A DNA stretch of 64,000 nt, taken from positions 124,001 through 188,000 of the forward strand of contig NZ_JACHCC010000005.1 in the NCBI RefSeq assembly GCF_014207135.1. Direction: 5' to 3'. The translations under genes were made by a program, and so were the position numbers. This DNA comes from Pedobacter cryoconitis. Lineage in GTDB: Bacteria > Bacteroidota > Bacteroidia > Sphingobacteriales > Sphingobacteriaceae. Below are positions 35,865 through 42,925 of this stretch, piece after piece. The notes under the pieces were generated by a model that was given only the letters and a program-made list of their open reading frames with translations, searched no databases and was not told the DNA's origin. Position 1 is the stretch's first letter. Every line of letters starts with the position of its first letter.

Positions 35865-35906
35865 AAATATCCCCTGTCGGCATGTTCTTCAGGGGATATT
35901 TTTATT
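35865..35906 (+). terminator. Terminator of the sigma-FecR-SusCD-TlpA locus
   Basis: 12-bp perfect stem AAATATCCCCTG/CAGGGGATATTT (35865-35876 with 35890-35901), 13-nt loop, then TTTATTT. It separates the uptake operon from the deacetylase gene. Confidence 0.78.
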
Positions 35907-35975
35907 TAGGTCAAATAGCTTGCACTTTTACCCGCCTATTTCCTAATTTAGCAGCTGACACATAAAAATGCCTTA

Positions 35976-36848
35976 ATGAAGAACTATATTTTAACCATGA
36001 CCGCCGCTGCGCTATTTTTAAGTGCCGGCTGTCAGTCCAAATCACAGGACAAAGCTAAAGACAATGTTAAAGACAGCACAGCTGTTACCCCTGCACAAAA
36101 TAAACCCTCCACAGCTAAACAGGTAGATATTTCGAAAGTTAAAGTTGCCGATGCCAAAACAATTCTGGCCCGTAAACAAGTACCTGTATTATGTTATCAC
36201 CAGATCCGCGACTGGAGACCAAAAGATTCAAAAGCAGCTAAAGACTACATTATACCAATCGATGTGTTTAAGTCACATATGAAAATGCTGGCAGACAGTG
36301 GTTATCACACCATCCTGCTGGATCAGTTATACGATTACCTGAATAATGGTACTCCATTACCTTCTAAACCGATTGTACTGACTTTTGACGATACAGATCT
36401 GGATCAGTATACTATTGCTGAGCCGACAATGAAAAAATATGGGTTCAAAGGAGCTTTCTTTGTGATGACTGTTTCTCTGGGCAGACCAAATTACATGAGT
36501 AAAGCACAGGTTAAAGACCTGTCAGATAAAGGAAATGATATCGGTTCACATACCTGGGATCACCATAACGTCAAAAAATACCAGGGTAAAGACTGGGAAA
36601 TCCAGATTGATAAACCTACCAAAACCCTCGAAGCTATTACAGGTAAAAATATTCACCATTTTGCTTATCCATTTGGCTTATGGAATCCTGAAGCTATTCC
36701 TGAATTGAAGAAAAGAGGTTTCAAAAGCGCTTTTATCTTATCGACTAAACGTGATGAGAAAGATCCATTGTTTACTATCAGAAGAATTATAGCAAGTGGA
36801 TACTGGAGTCCAAAAACACTAAGCAATAGTATTAAAAACAGTTTTTAA
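35976..36848 (+). CDS. Polysaccharide deacetylase family lipoprotein (paralogue 1)
   Basis: A 290-residue lipoprotein (lipobox LSAGC, Cys about 19) with a Lys/Asp/Ala-rich linker and a NodB-type deacetylase domain (about 65-285). The opening VPVLCYHQI recalls PgaB/IcaB enzymes. Motif 1 is TFDDTDLD with Asp138/Asp139, where the usual TFDDG has Thr in place of Gly. Motif 2 is SHTWDHH with metal-binding His192 and His196. It probably removes N-acetyl groups from a surface glycan. A close paralogue lies at 39753-40655. Confidence 0.88.
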   Translation: MKNYILTMTAAALFLSAGCQSKSQDKAKDNVKDSTAVTPAQNKPSTAKQVDISKVKVADAKTILARKQVPVLCYHQIRDWRPKDSKAAKDYIIPIDVFKSHMKMLADSGYHTILLDQLYDYLNNGTPLPSKPIVLTFDDTDLDQYTIAEPTMKKYGFKGAFFVMTVSLGRPNYMSKAQVKDLSDKGNDIGSHTWDHHNVKKYQGKDWEIQIDKPTKTLEAITGKNIHHFAYPFGLWNPEAIPELKKRGFKSAFILSTKRDEKDPLFTIRRIIASGYWSPKTLSNSIKNSF

Positions 36849-36860
36849 TACTTTAAACAC

Positions 36861-36904
36861 ATTAAAAAAGCCGTTTCATTTTGTTGTGAAACGGCTTTTT
36901 TAAT
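36861..36904. terminator. Bidirectional terminator hairpin
   Basis: Perfect 18-bp stem (36861-36878 with 36887-36904), 8-nt loop, GC core GCCGTTTCA, with A6 and T6 runs in the arms. It lies between the convergent deacetylase and GreA-like genes. Confidence 0.88.
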
Positions 36905-36918
36905 GGAAAGAACTGAAA

Positions 36919-37380
36919 TTAATCTATTCTTTGAATGGTATATTCATTCTTGTTAAAGCTGAAAGATTCCCCTGCTTTTTTACCCGTCAGTAATTGTCCG
37001 ATCGGAGAAACTGCCGAAATAGCAAAAATCTGCTGTTCATCGATCTTCAGCTGCCCCACACTGATACTGATATAAAATATCCCGTTCGAAGTATAAACAA
37101 GGCTTCCGTTTTTAGCCGTATCACCCTGAACTGCCTCTTCCAAAGAAGATAACAGAGCCAGATTTTGTCTGGCATCCAGCAATAACCCCTTATTTCTGGC
37201 GATATCCTGCTGCATCATTTCGCGCGTGGTTTCAAACTTATCACCCGCACTACTTTTTGTATCGTCATTACTGGCTTCCTGTGCCTGCTGTAAAGCAGTT
37301 TCAGCAGTATTTATTCTTTGCAGGATAAAATCCATGCAAGACTGATATAATTTTGCTTTTAGTCCTTCCATCTTAATCAT
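36919..37380 (-). CDS. GreA/GreB-like protein
   Basis: A 153-residue protein with an N-terminal coiled-coil half (LQRINTAETALQQAQEASND, then a second helix MMQQDIARNKGLLLDARQ) and a C-terminal FKBP-like half with SAVSPIGQLLTGKKAGESF, which matches the C-terminal domain of transcription elongation factors GreA/GreB. The DDTKSSAGDKFETT segment sits where Gre factors have their acidic coiled-coil tip. It may act on stalled RNA polymerase or simply bind its secondary channel. Relatives are sometimes labelled 3-oxoacyl-ACP synthase, which this sequence does not support. It overlaps the nitroreductase gene by 8 bp. Confidence 0.72.
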   Translation of the reverse strand: MIKMEGLKAKLYQSCMDFILQRINTAETALQQAQEASNDDTKSSAGDKFETTREMMQQDIARNKGLLLDARQNLALLSSLEEAVQGDTAKNGSLVYTSNGIFYISISVGQLKIDEQQIFAISAVSPIGQLLTGKKAGESFSFNKNEYTIQRID

Positions 37381-37951
37381 TAACCCATCTTACTTTCTCT
37401 TCCATAGGTGTCCGCTTTGGTAAGCGCGGTTCCTCCTGGTGAAAGCCCATGTAAAACAATCCAAAACATTTTTCATTTTTCTCCAGTTTCAGATAATCAC
37501 CCAACTGGCTGATCGTCCCGGGAGAACTCCAGTAAGCACCTATCTTCAAGGCTTCGGCTGTCAATGCCATATTCTGCACTGCACAGGCAAAAGCTGCGAT
37601 TTCCTCCCATTCGGGGATAATATCAGGATGCAGCTGGGCATTCAGGACAATGACACAGCTTGACTGTGTAGCCTTCTCAATGATGGCCTCATATTTTTTC
37701 TGAAGGAATTGTGACTCAGGAGTCTCTTCCTCATATAAACGGGCCAGTTCTGCACCTAGCTTGCGTTTTCCTTCGTTACGGAAAACAATGAACCTCCAGG
37801 GTTGTGTTAATTTATGTGTAGGTGCATAATTAGCACTTTCCAGTACCTGGCGGATCAATGCTTCAGGGATTTCTTCCTGTGTATAACTTGGCGGGAAAAT
37901 GCTCCGCCTGCGCTGTATAATAGAACTCAGTATTTTTATTTCATTCTCCAT
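37373..37951 (-). CDS. Nitroreductase family protein
   Basis: A 192-residue FMN-dependent oxidoreductase-like protein. RRSIFPPSYTQEEIPEALI holds the FMN-binding Arg pair, SANYAPTHKLTQPWRFIV is the N-terminal substrate/FMN loop, and the GAYWSSPGTI segment near 150 is typical of the YdjA-like group. It should reduce nitro compounds, quinones or similar with NAD(P)H. It overlaps the GreA-like gene by 8 bp, so they are cotranscribed. Divergent from the ABC-F gene. Confidence 0.9.
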   Translation of the reverse strand: MENEIKILSSIIQRRRSIFPPSYTQEEIPEALIRQVLESANYAPTHKLTQPWRFIVFRNEGKRKLGAELARLYEEETPESQFLQKKYEAIIEKATQSSCVIVLNAQLHPDIIPEWEEIAAFACAVQNMALTAEALKIGAYWSSPGTISQLGDYLKLEKNEKCFGLFYMGFHQEEPRLPKRTPMEEKVRWVND

Positions 37952-38025
37952 AATCAGACAAAAATAACATTTAACAACCGAACTAATGAATCCGATTCGG
38001 TCTAAGCATTTTATTAAATAATCGT

Positions 38026-38033
38026 TACCTTTG
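38026..38033 (+). promoter_or_regulatory. Likely -7 box of the ABC-F gene
   Basis: TACCTTTG followed by C matches the Bacteroidota -7 consensus TAnnTTTG closely and lies 20 bp before the ATG at 38053. The -33 element is not obvious. Confidence 0.4.
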
Positions 38034-38052
38034 CGGCTTATTTTTGTGCAAT

Positions 38053-39678
38053 ATGATTTCAGTTTCTAATTTATCCCTGCGTTACGGAAAACGCACCCTA
38101 TTTGAAGATGTTAACCTAAAGTTCACTCATGGCAATTGCTATGGTGTAATCGGAGCAAATGGTGCAGGTAAATCAACCTTCTTGAAGATCCTGTCCGGAG
38201 AAGTTAGTCAGACTAGTGGTAGTGTAGCTTTTACTCCTGGTGAGCGTATGGCTGTTTTAAAACAGAATCACTATGAATATGATGAGTTCTCAGTTCTTGA
38301 AACCGTAATGATCGGTCACAAGGAATTGTATGACATCATGAAAGAAAAAGATGCGATCTATTTAAAAGAGGATTTCTCTGATAAAGATGGTGAGCGTGCA
38401 GGTGAACTGGAAAACAGATTTGCAGAAATGGATGGCTGGAACATGGAAAGCAATGCAGCGACCATGCTCAGCAACTTAGGTATTAAAGAAGAATTTCATT
38501 ATAAACTCATCAAAGAACTGGATGGTAAACAAAAAGTACGTGTCTTATTGGCTCAGGCACTTTTTGGAAATCCGGATATCCTGTTACTGGATGAGCCTAC
38601 GAATGACCTGGATATAGAAACTATTGCCTGGTTAGAGAACTTCCTGGCAGATTACCAGAGCATTGTATTGGTTGTATCCCACGACAGGCACTTTTTAGAT
38701 GCGGTTTGTACGCATATCGTAGATATTGACTTCAGCAAAATGAGTACTTACTCAGGTAACTATACTTTCTGGTATGAGTCAAGTCAGCTGGCCTTAAAAC
38801 AACGCAGTGACCAGAACAAGAAACTGGAAGAAAAAGTAAAAGAACTACAAGAATTTATTCAGCGTTTCAGTGCGAATGCATCCAAGTCAAAACAGGCTAC
38901 TTCGCGTAAGAAAGCATTAGATAAAATTGACCTTTCGGAGATTAAACCATCCAGCCGTAAATATCCGGCTATTATGTTTAATAATACGGGGGGCCGTGAA
39001 GCCGGTGATCAGATCCTTCAGGTAGAAAACCTTTCCTACAGCGTAAACGGAGAGTACTTATTCAAAAACGTCAACTTTATGGTTAACAAGGGCGATAAAA
39101 TTGCTATTGTTTCTCAGAACAGTTTGGCTACTACAGCCTTTTATAATGTACTGACCGGCCGTGATCAAAACTATAAAGGAGACTTTAAATTTGGTGTAAC
39201 CATCGTTCCGGCGGATATTCCAAATGATAACTCAGCCTATTTTGAAGGAAAAGACATGAACCTGGTTGACTGGTTAAGAGAATACTCTGACACTGATAAA
39301 GACGAGCAGTTTGTAAGAAGTTTCCTGGGCAGAATGCTGTTCTCGGGAGAAGAAGTACTTAAAAACTGTAAAGTACTGTCAGGAGGCGAGAAAATGCGTT
39401 GTATGTTCTCTCAAATGATGTTAAAACAGGCTAACTTATTATTATTTGATGAGCCAACCAATCACCTGGATCTGGAATCAATTACCGCTTTAAACAACGG
39501 TATGAAAGATTTTAAAGGTACTATCCTGTTTACCTCACGAGATCATGCCTTAACTGAATCAGTTGCAACCAGAGTTATTGAATTAACGCCGAACGGATCA
39601 ATCGATAAGATGATGAGTTATGATGATTATATCAATAGTGAAGATGTAGCTCAGCTAAAAGCTGACTTATATAAATAA
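38053..39678 (+). CDS. ABC-F family ATPase (YbiT-like)
   Basis: A 541-residue soluble protein with two ABC ATPase domains and no membrane segment. The first domain has GANGAGKST (near 34-42) and LLLDEPTNDLD. A charged linker with KKLEEKVKELQEFIQRFSAN follows (the P-site tRNA interaction motif of ABC-F proteins). The second domain has a degenerate Walker A (VSQNSLATTAF) but an intact LSGGEKMRC signature and LLLFDEPTNHLD. ABC-F proteins bind the ribosome E site and affect translation. The sequence most resembles YbiT. ATG at 38053 is preferred to a TTG 9 bp upstream. Confidence 0.92.
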   Translation: MISVSNLSLRYGKRTLFEDVNLKFTHGNCYGVIGANGAGKSTFLKILSGEVSQTSGSVAFTPGERMAVLKQNHYEYDEFSVLETVMIGHKELYDIMKEKDAIYLKEDFSDKDGERAGELENRFAEMDGWNMESNAATMLSNLGIKEEFHYKLIKELDGKQKVRVLLAQALFGNPDILLLDEPTNDLDIETIAWLENFLADYQSIVLVVSHDRHFLDAVCTHIVDIDFSKMSTYSGNYTFWYESSQLALKQRSDQNKKLEEKVKELQEFIQRFSANASKSKQATSRKKALDKIDLSEIKPSSRKYPAIMFNNTGGREAGDQILQVENLSYSVNGEYLFKNVNFMVNKGDKIAIVSQNSLATTAFYNVLTGRDQNYKGDFKFGVTIVPADIPNDNSAYFEGKDMNLVDWLREYSDTDKDEQFVRSFLGRMLFSGEEVLKNCKVLSGGEKMRCMFSQMMLKQANLLLFDEPTNHLDLESITALNNGMKDFKGTILFTSRDHALTESVATRVIELTPNGSIDKMMSYDDYINSEDVAQLKADLYK

Positions 39679-39694
39679 GTCAGAACAATAACAG

Positions 39695-39733
39695 AAAAGG
39701 GGTTGAACATATTTTTGTTCAACCCCTTTTTTA
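39695..39733 (+). terminator. Terminator after the ABC-F gene
   Basis: Perfect 15-bp stem AAAAGGGGTTGAACA/TGTTCAACCCCTTTT (39695-39709 with 39716-39730), 6-nt loop, T-rich tail. It also serves the convergent deacetylase gene (stop at 39753). Confidence 0.85.
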
Positions 39734-39752
39734 TATCTGATTATTATCGGTT

Positions 39753-40655
39753 CTACAGTCTTGAAGAGCTAACCTCTTTAGCAGAAAAAGCTTTAACTTT
39801 CTTCTTATTGAAGCTTTTTTGTAAGCTGTTATACAAATTCTTAGCCGTATAATGTCCGGGATCAATAATCCTTCTGATCGTATAAATCGGGTTAACCTCA
39901 TCTCTTGGCGTAGACAGGATAAATGCAGCTTTAAAACCATGTTCTTTTAACCGGCTTAAACTGGATGCTTTAAAAACCCCATAGGGATAAGCGAAATATT
40001 CGACTTTTTTTCCTGTTAATTTCTCCAATGTCCTGGTGGGCTCATCTATCTGTATTTTCCAGTCTTCCTCCGTAAACTGGGCAAAGTTTTTATGGTTCCA
40101 GGTATGACTGGCAATCACATTTCCTTCATCTGACAACTCTTTAATCTGTGCTTTGCTCATGTACCTTGGTCTTCCAATCGATACAGTCATAATAAAAAAG
40201 ACACCTTTAAAACCATATTTTTTCAGTTCTGCAGCACCTACCGTATATTGATCCAGATCAGTATCATCAAAAGTAATCATGATAGGTTTTGCCGGTAACT
40301 TTGCCCCATAGGTTAGATAAGCATGCAACTGATCCGGTAAAATTGTATGATAACCACTATCAGCCAGCATTTTCATATGGGCCCTGAAATTTGCCGGGGG
40401 GATGATATCATCATGTGCCCTTTTCGAATCTGATGCTTTCCAGTCCCTGATCTGATGATAACACAAGACGGGTATTTCCGGACGTTCCATAATCGTTTTA
40501 GCGTCTGCAGGCGAAGAATTGGATATTTCTTTTGAAGACTCAGCTACACTGACTGTATCCCGGGCTGCCTTTACCTCTTCCTTTTTGGCAGTCTGATGAC
40601 AGGAAAACAGAAGTGGTATCAAAAAGAGCGACAAGCTTTTATTGTATGGTTTCAT
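39753..40655 (-). CDS. Polysaccharide deacetylase family lipoprotein (paralogue 2)
   Basis: A 300-residue lipoprotein (lipobox LLFSC, Cys about 19) with the same architecture as the gene at 35976-36848. Shared segments include IPVLCYHQIRDWKASDSKRA, MKMLADSGYHTIL, ITFDDTDLDQYTV and VIASHTWNHKN. It keeps the Asp-Asp pair and the His-x3-His metal site, with the same Thr after the Asp pair. The tail is longer and basic (NKKKVKAFSAKEVSSSRL). Probably a recent duplicate acting on the same kind of surface glycan. Confidence 0.88.
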   Translation of the reverse strand: MKPYNKSLSLFLIPLLFSCHQTAKKEEVKAARDTVSVAESSKEISNSSPADAKTIMERPEIPVLCYHQIRDWKASDSKRAHDDIIPPANFRAHMKMLADSGYHTILPDQLHAYLTYGAKLPAKPIMITFDDTDLDQYTVGAAELKKYGFKGVFFIMTVSIGRPRYMSKAQIKELSDEGNVIASHTWNHKNFAQFTEEDWKIQIDEPTRTLEKLTGKKVEYFAYPYGVFKASSLSRLKEHGFKAAFILSTPRDEVNPIYTIRRIIDPGHYTAKNLYNSLQKSFNKKKVKAFSAKEVSSSRL

Positions 40656-40683
40656 GGCTACAAAAATAATAATAACGATTTAT

Positions 40684-40720
40684 AGCCTGTTTAAATTTAT
40701 CAGATAATTTTAAACAGGCT
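40684..40720. repeat. Palindromic repeat, copy 2
   Basis: AGCCTGTTTAAA (40684-40695) with its inverted copy TTTAAACAGGCT (40709-40720); with one mismatch the arms extend to 17 bp each. The 12-bp core is identical to that at 13227-13270, but the loop differs. It again lies between divergent genes. Confidence 0.58.
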
Positions 40721-40746
40721 CCAATAAAAATTTGTTAGATTTAAGT

Positions 40747-40935
40747 ATGGAAAAAGAAGAAATAAAAACAATTCTGGAAACAATTGAAATGCAGGTTAGT
40801 TCTTCTATTCTAGGAGGAATGGAAGAAGCCTACGAAGAACTGGAGCGAATGGGCTACATTCTTATCCACCCGGATAGTGCTCACACCTCTGCAACAATTA
40901 CTCAAAAGGGAGAAGACTTCCTGGAGAACTATTAA
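40747..40935 (+). CDS. Small acidic hypothetical protein
   Basis: A 62-residue soluble protein (MEKEEIKTILETIEMQVSS, later TITQKGEDFLENY). It is mostly helical and acidic. The ITQKGEDFLENY end resembles the last part of winged-helix proteins, in which TxxGxxFL forms the wing, but it is too short for a whole domain. A TTG 15 bp upstream is a less likely start. Function unknown. Confidence 0.55.
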   Translation: MEKEEIKTILETIEMQVSSSILGGMEEAYEELERMGYILIHPDSAHTSATITQKGEDFLENY

Positions 40936-41014
40936 AAAAGAATGCCTGAATAGATAAATCATTATTCAGGCATTTTACAAATACCCGTTTCCAGTTAGTA
41001 CATTACCAATCGTC

Positions 41015-42499
41015 CTATCTGGCTGATTTATTTTTAATCAGCCATTGTTTATACCTCTCTCCCAGAAAATTCACGGTATCATCCATATACTCTTTTGTAC
41101 TTACTGTGAAATGATCCCCAGGATAGTATTTAAAAAGCACTCCGGCATTAATTGTCTTCATCTCCTGCTCCAGTAACTTAACCGGATAGTTAAGCAGAAA
41201 ATTATCATCATTCCCTACAGAAATCCTTATTTTTCCATCCAGGTCCTGCCCTATAGCTTTCCAGTTAGTTCTAAGATATAAAGAGAGATCATATTTTTTC
41301 CAGCTCTCTGCTGTCATACGATTGATATTCCCGGTTTTGGGATCACAGATTGGCTCAGGTAAACCGTCTTTTCCTTTCCGGCTAAATACGGCTTCAAAGG
41401 AATGCTGTTGTTCCCCTCTTGAAATTACATTTTCAACCTGATACATCTCTTTGAGATAAGAAAATGGAAACCTGCCGGCAACTGTACCACCAGGATTTAC
41501 CTGCCCCTTACTATCGTAAAATAAATTAGTATCCCTATACAGGTCTACCTTGGCAAAACTTCTGAAGTCAACATAATCCGGGCTACTGGCTGCGGTAGCT
41601 AAAAACACTTTCGGATAATGGATCTGCAACCATAATACAGACCATCCGCCACTGCTATGTCCCATCAACATTCTTGCCCCGTTACAACGATATTTTTGCT
41701 CTAGTAAAGGAATCAGTTCCTGTGTCAGTGCATCTCCCCATGGCCCGTTATTTTCACTATTGGCATAGGCCGAATGTCCCAGGTTACAATTCCCGTCCAG
41801 AAATACCCGGATCACCGGTTCGGCTGGCGACCCCTCTAATAAAAGATGTCTGCTACTATTTGCAGCCATATAATGATAATCAGCTCCATAACCAAAAATC
41901 AGAAAAACAACAGGAAATTTCCGTTTTGGGTCTTTGTAATATTCAATCGGTAATTGTACCGCTGCGTTCAGTGTATAATCTTTATGATAAAAATCACTCA
42001 ATAGTTTTGAGGGCGCCTTCAGTTCTTTCATCAATTCAGACTCCTGGAACACCAGCCCTGGAACGACCTGATCTGCCCTGATGTCAAAAGACTTACTGAG
42101 ATCTTTGGTAATCAGAATCTTTTGTGGTGTACTGACTAAATTACCCGGACTTGTTGCAATCGCTCTTCCGCCCAGGTCCAGGTCCCATACAGCCTGAATG
42201 TAATACGTTCCCCGTTCTATATCAGAAGGTAAAACCGGATAAGCTGTAGCATGATCATCAATCAAAATACTTTCACCAGGTTTAACCCCACTGACACTAA
42301 CTGAAAAACAAGTTAAAGGTTCAATACCGATAGAAGCTTCTGTTGGTCTGGGGTTATTTTTTGATAAATACAGAAAAACCTTCCCTGTAAAAGGCCGGTT
42401 GAGTGCTGCTGGAGAATAACTGACTTTAAATTGTTGAGCGAAACTACCCAGGGATACAGAAAAGATCAAAAACAGCAGTAAACAAGTTCTTTTTATCAT
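41015..42499 (-). CDS. Secreted esterase with alpha/beta-hydrolase fold (esterase D/Fes-like)
   Basis: A 494-residue exported hydrolase: signal peptide (LLLFLIFSVSLGSFAQQ), an N-terminal beta-rich domain of about 130 residues, then a Putative esterase (PF00756)-like alpha/beta-hydrolase domain. The nucleophile elbow is GHSSGG, an oxyanion-region segment FPVVFLIFGYGADY precedes it, and the likely catalytic His lies in YYPGDHFTV near the end. Related enzymes cleave enterobactin, carbohydrate esters or cinnamate esters. A start at 42511 is also open; the ATG at 42499 begins with basic MIKRT. A Zur-type operator lies about 175 bp upstream with a terminator-like hairpin in between. Confidence 0.85.
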   Translation of the reverse strand: MIKRTCLLLFLIFSVSLGSFAQQFKVSYSPAALNRPFTGKVFLYLSKNNPRPTEASIGIEPLTCFSVSVSGVKPGESILIDDHATAYPVLPSDIERGTYYIQAVWDLDLGGRAIATSPGNLVSTPQKILITKDLSKSFDIRADQVVPGLVFQESELMKELKAPSKLLSDFYHKDYTLNAAVQLPIEYYKDPKRKFPVVFLIFGYGADYHYMAANSSRHLLLEGSPAEPVIRVFLDGNCNLGHSAYANSENNGPWGDALTQELIPLLEQKYRCNGARMLMGHSSGGWSVLWLQIHYPKVFLATAASSPDYVDFRSFAKVDLYRDTNLFYDSKGQVNPGGTVAGRFPFSYLKEMYQVENVISRGEQQHSFEAVFSRKGKDGLPEPICDPKTGNINRMTAESWKKYDLSLYLRTNWKAIGQDLDGKIRISVGNDDNFLLNYPVKLLEQEMKTINAGVLFKYYPGDHFTVSTKEYMDDTVNFLGERYKQWLIKNKSAR

Positions 42500-42583
42500 A
42501 TTATGCAGCATATTAATTCAATCCTAAATATACAACACAATGACGATATTAATTAATTCTAAAAAAATAACCCAAAAAAACCA

Positions 42584-42623
42584 AAAGCACCGTAACGGGT
42601 GATGAATCCGTTACCAGTGCTTT
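42584..42623 (-). terminator. Terminator or attenuator hairpin before the esterase gene
   Basis: Arms AAAGCAC-C-GTAACGG (42584-42598) and CCGTTAC-CA-GTGCTTT (42608-42623), with a small internal bulge and 9-nt loop. Only the minus strand has a U-rich run after it (42561-42583), so it would stop transcription coming from the promoter at about 42647-42677 and moving towards the esterase gene. Confidence 0.6.
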
Positions 42624-42646
42624 CCTATTAACTAAATAATGAAGAC

Positions 42647-42677
42647 CAAATATAATACAAACGCAACACAATTGCAA
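42647..42677 (-). promoter_or_regulatory. Putative minus-strand promoter overlapping a Zur-type operator
   Basis: On the minus strand, TATATTTG (42647-42654) fits TAnnTTTG, and TTG (42675-42677) lies 20 bp upstream at the -33 place. The TTG is part of the TGCAA-N5-TTGCA palindrome at 42673-42687. A transcript would begin near 42640 and meet the hairpin at 42623 almost at once. Confidence 0.5.
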
Positions 42678-42687
42678 CTACATTGCA
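42673..42687. promoter_or_regulatory. Zur/Fur-type operator, copy 4 (TGCAA-N5-TTGCA)
   Basis: TGCAA CTACA TTGCA, the same 15-bp palindrome type as the three copies at 44136-44288. It overlaps the -33 element of the promoter at 42647-42677. The spacer is less symmetrical than in the other copies. Confidence 0.5.
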
Positions 42688-42785
42688 TTAATAATTTATT
42701 TATTATTGAAATCAACCTTTCGGGTACCAGTTAGCTCAGTTTATGGTCAGGCTTTGGAACCAACCAGCTTTGAAATGGTTTTATA

Positions 42786-42837
42786 CCGTGGCAAGTCCAT
42801 GCATTCTAACTAGTTAAAATACATGGACTTGCCACGG
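42786..42837. other. Long GC-rich hairpin in the intergenic region
   Basis: Perfect 16-bp arms CCGTGGCAAGTCCATG (42786-42801) and CATGGACTTGCCACGG (42822-42837). The 20-nt loop holds its own palindrome TAACTAGTTA. No U-run follows on either strand, so it does not look like an ordinary terminator. It lies downstream of the GTPase stop codon. Confidence 0.55.
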
Positions 42838-42925
42838 ATAGAAACTGTGCCGATACTGGTTCAGTCCCGACCACAACTGCACTACAACCCGAACAGTACC
42901 CTAACAGTAAAGCATTAAATCCGGC

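Noticed and set aside
42639..42734. 31-codon plus-strand ORF (MKTKYNTNATQLQLHC...)
   Set aside because: It lies over the operator and minus-strand promoter; no family, no downstream partner, and its codons are explained by the operator sequence.
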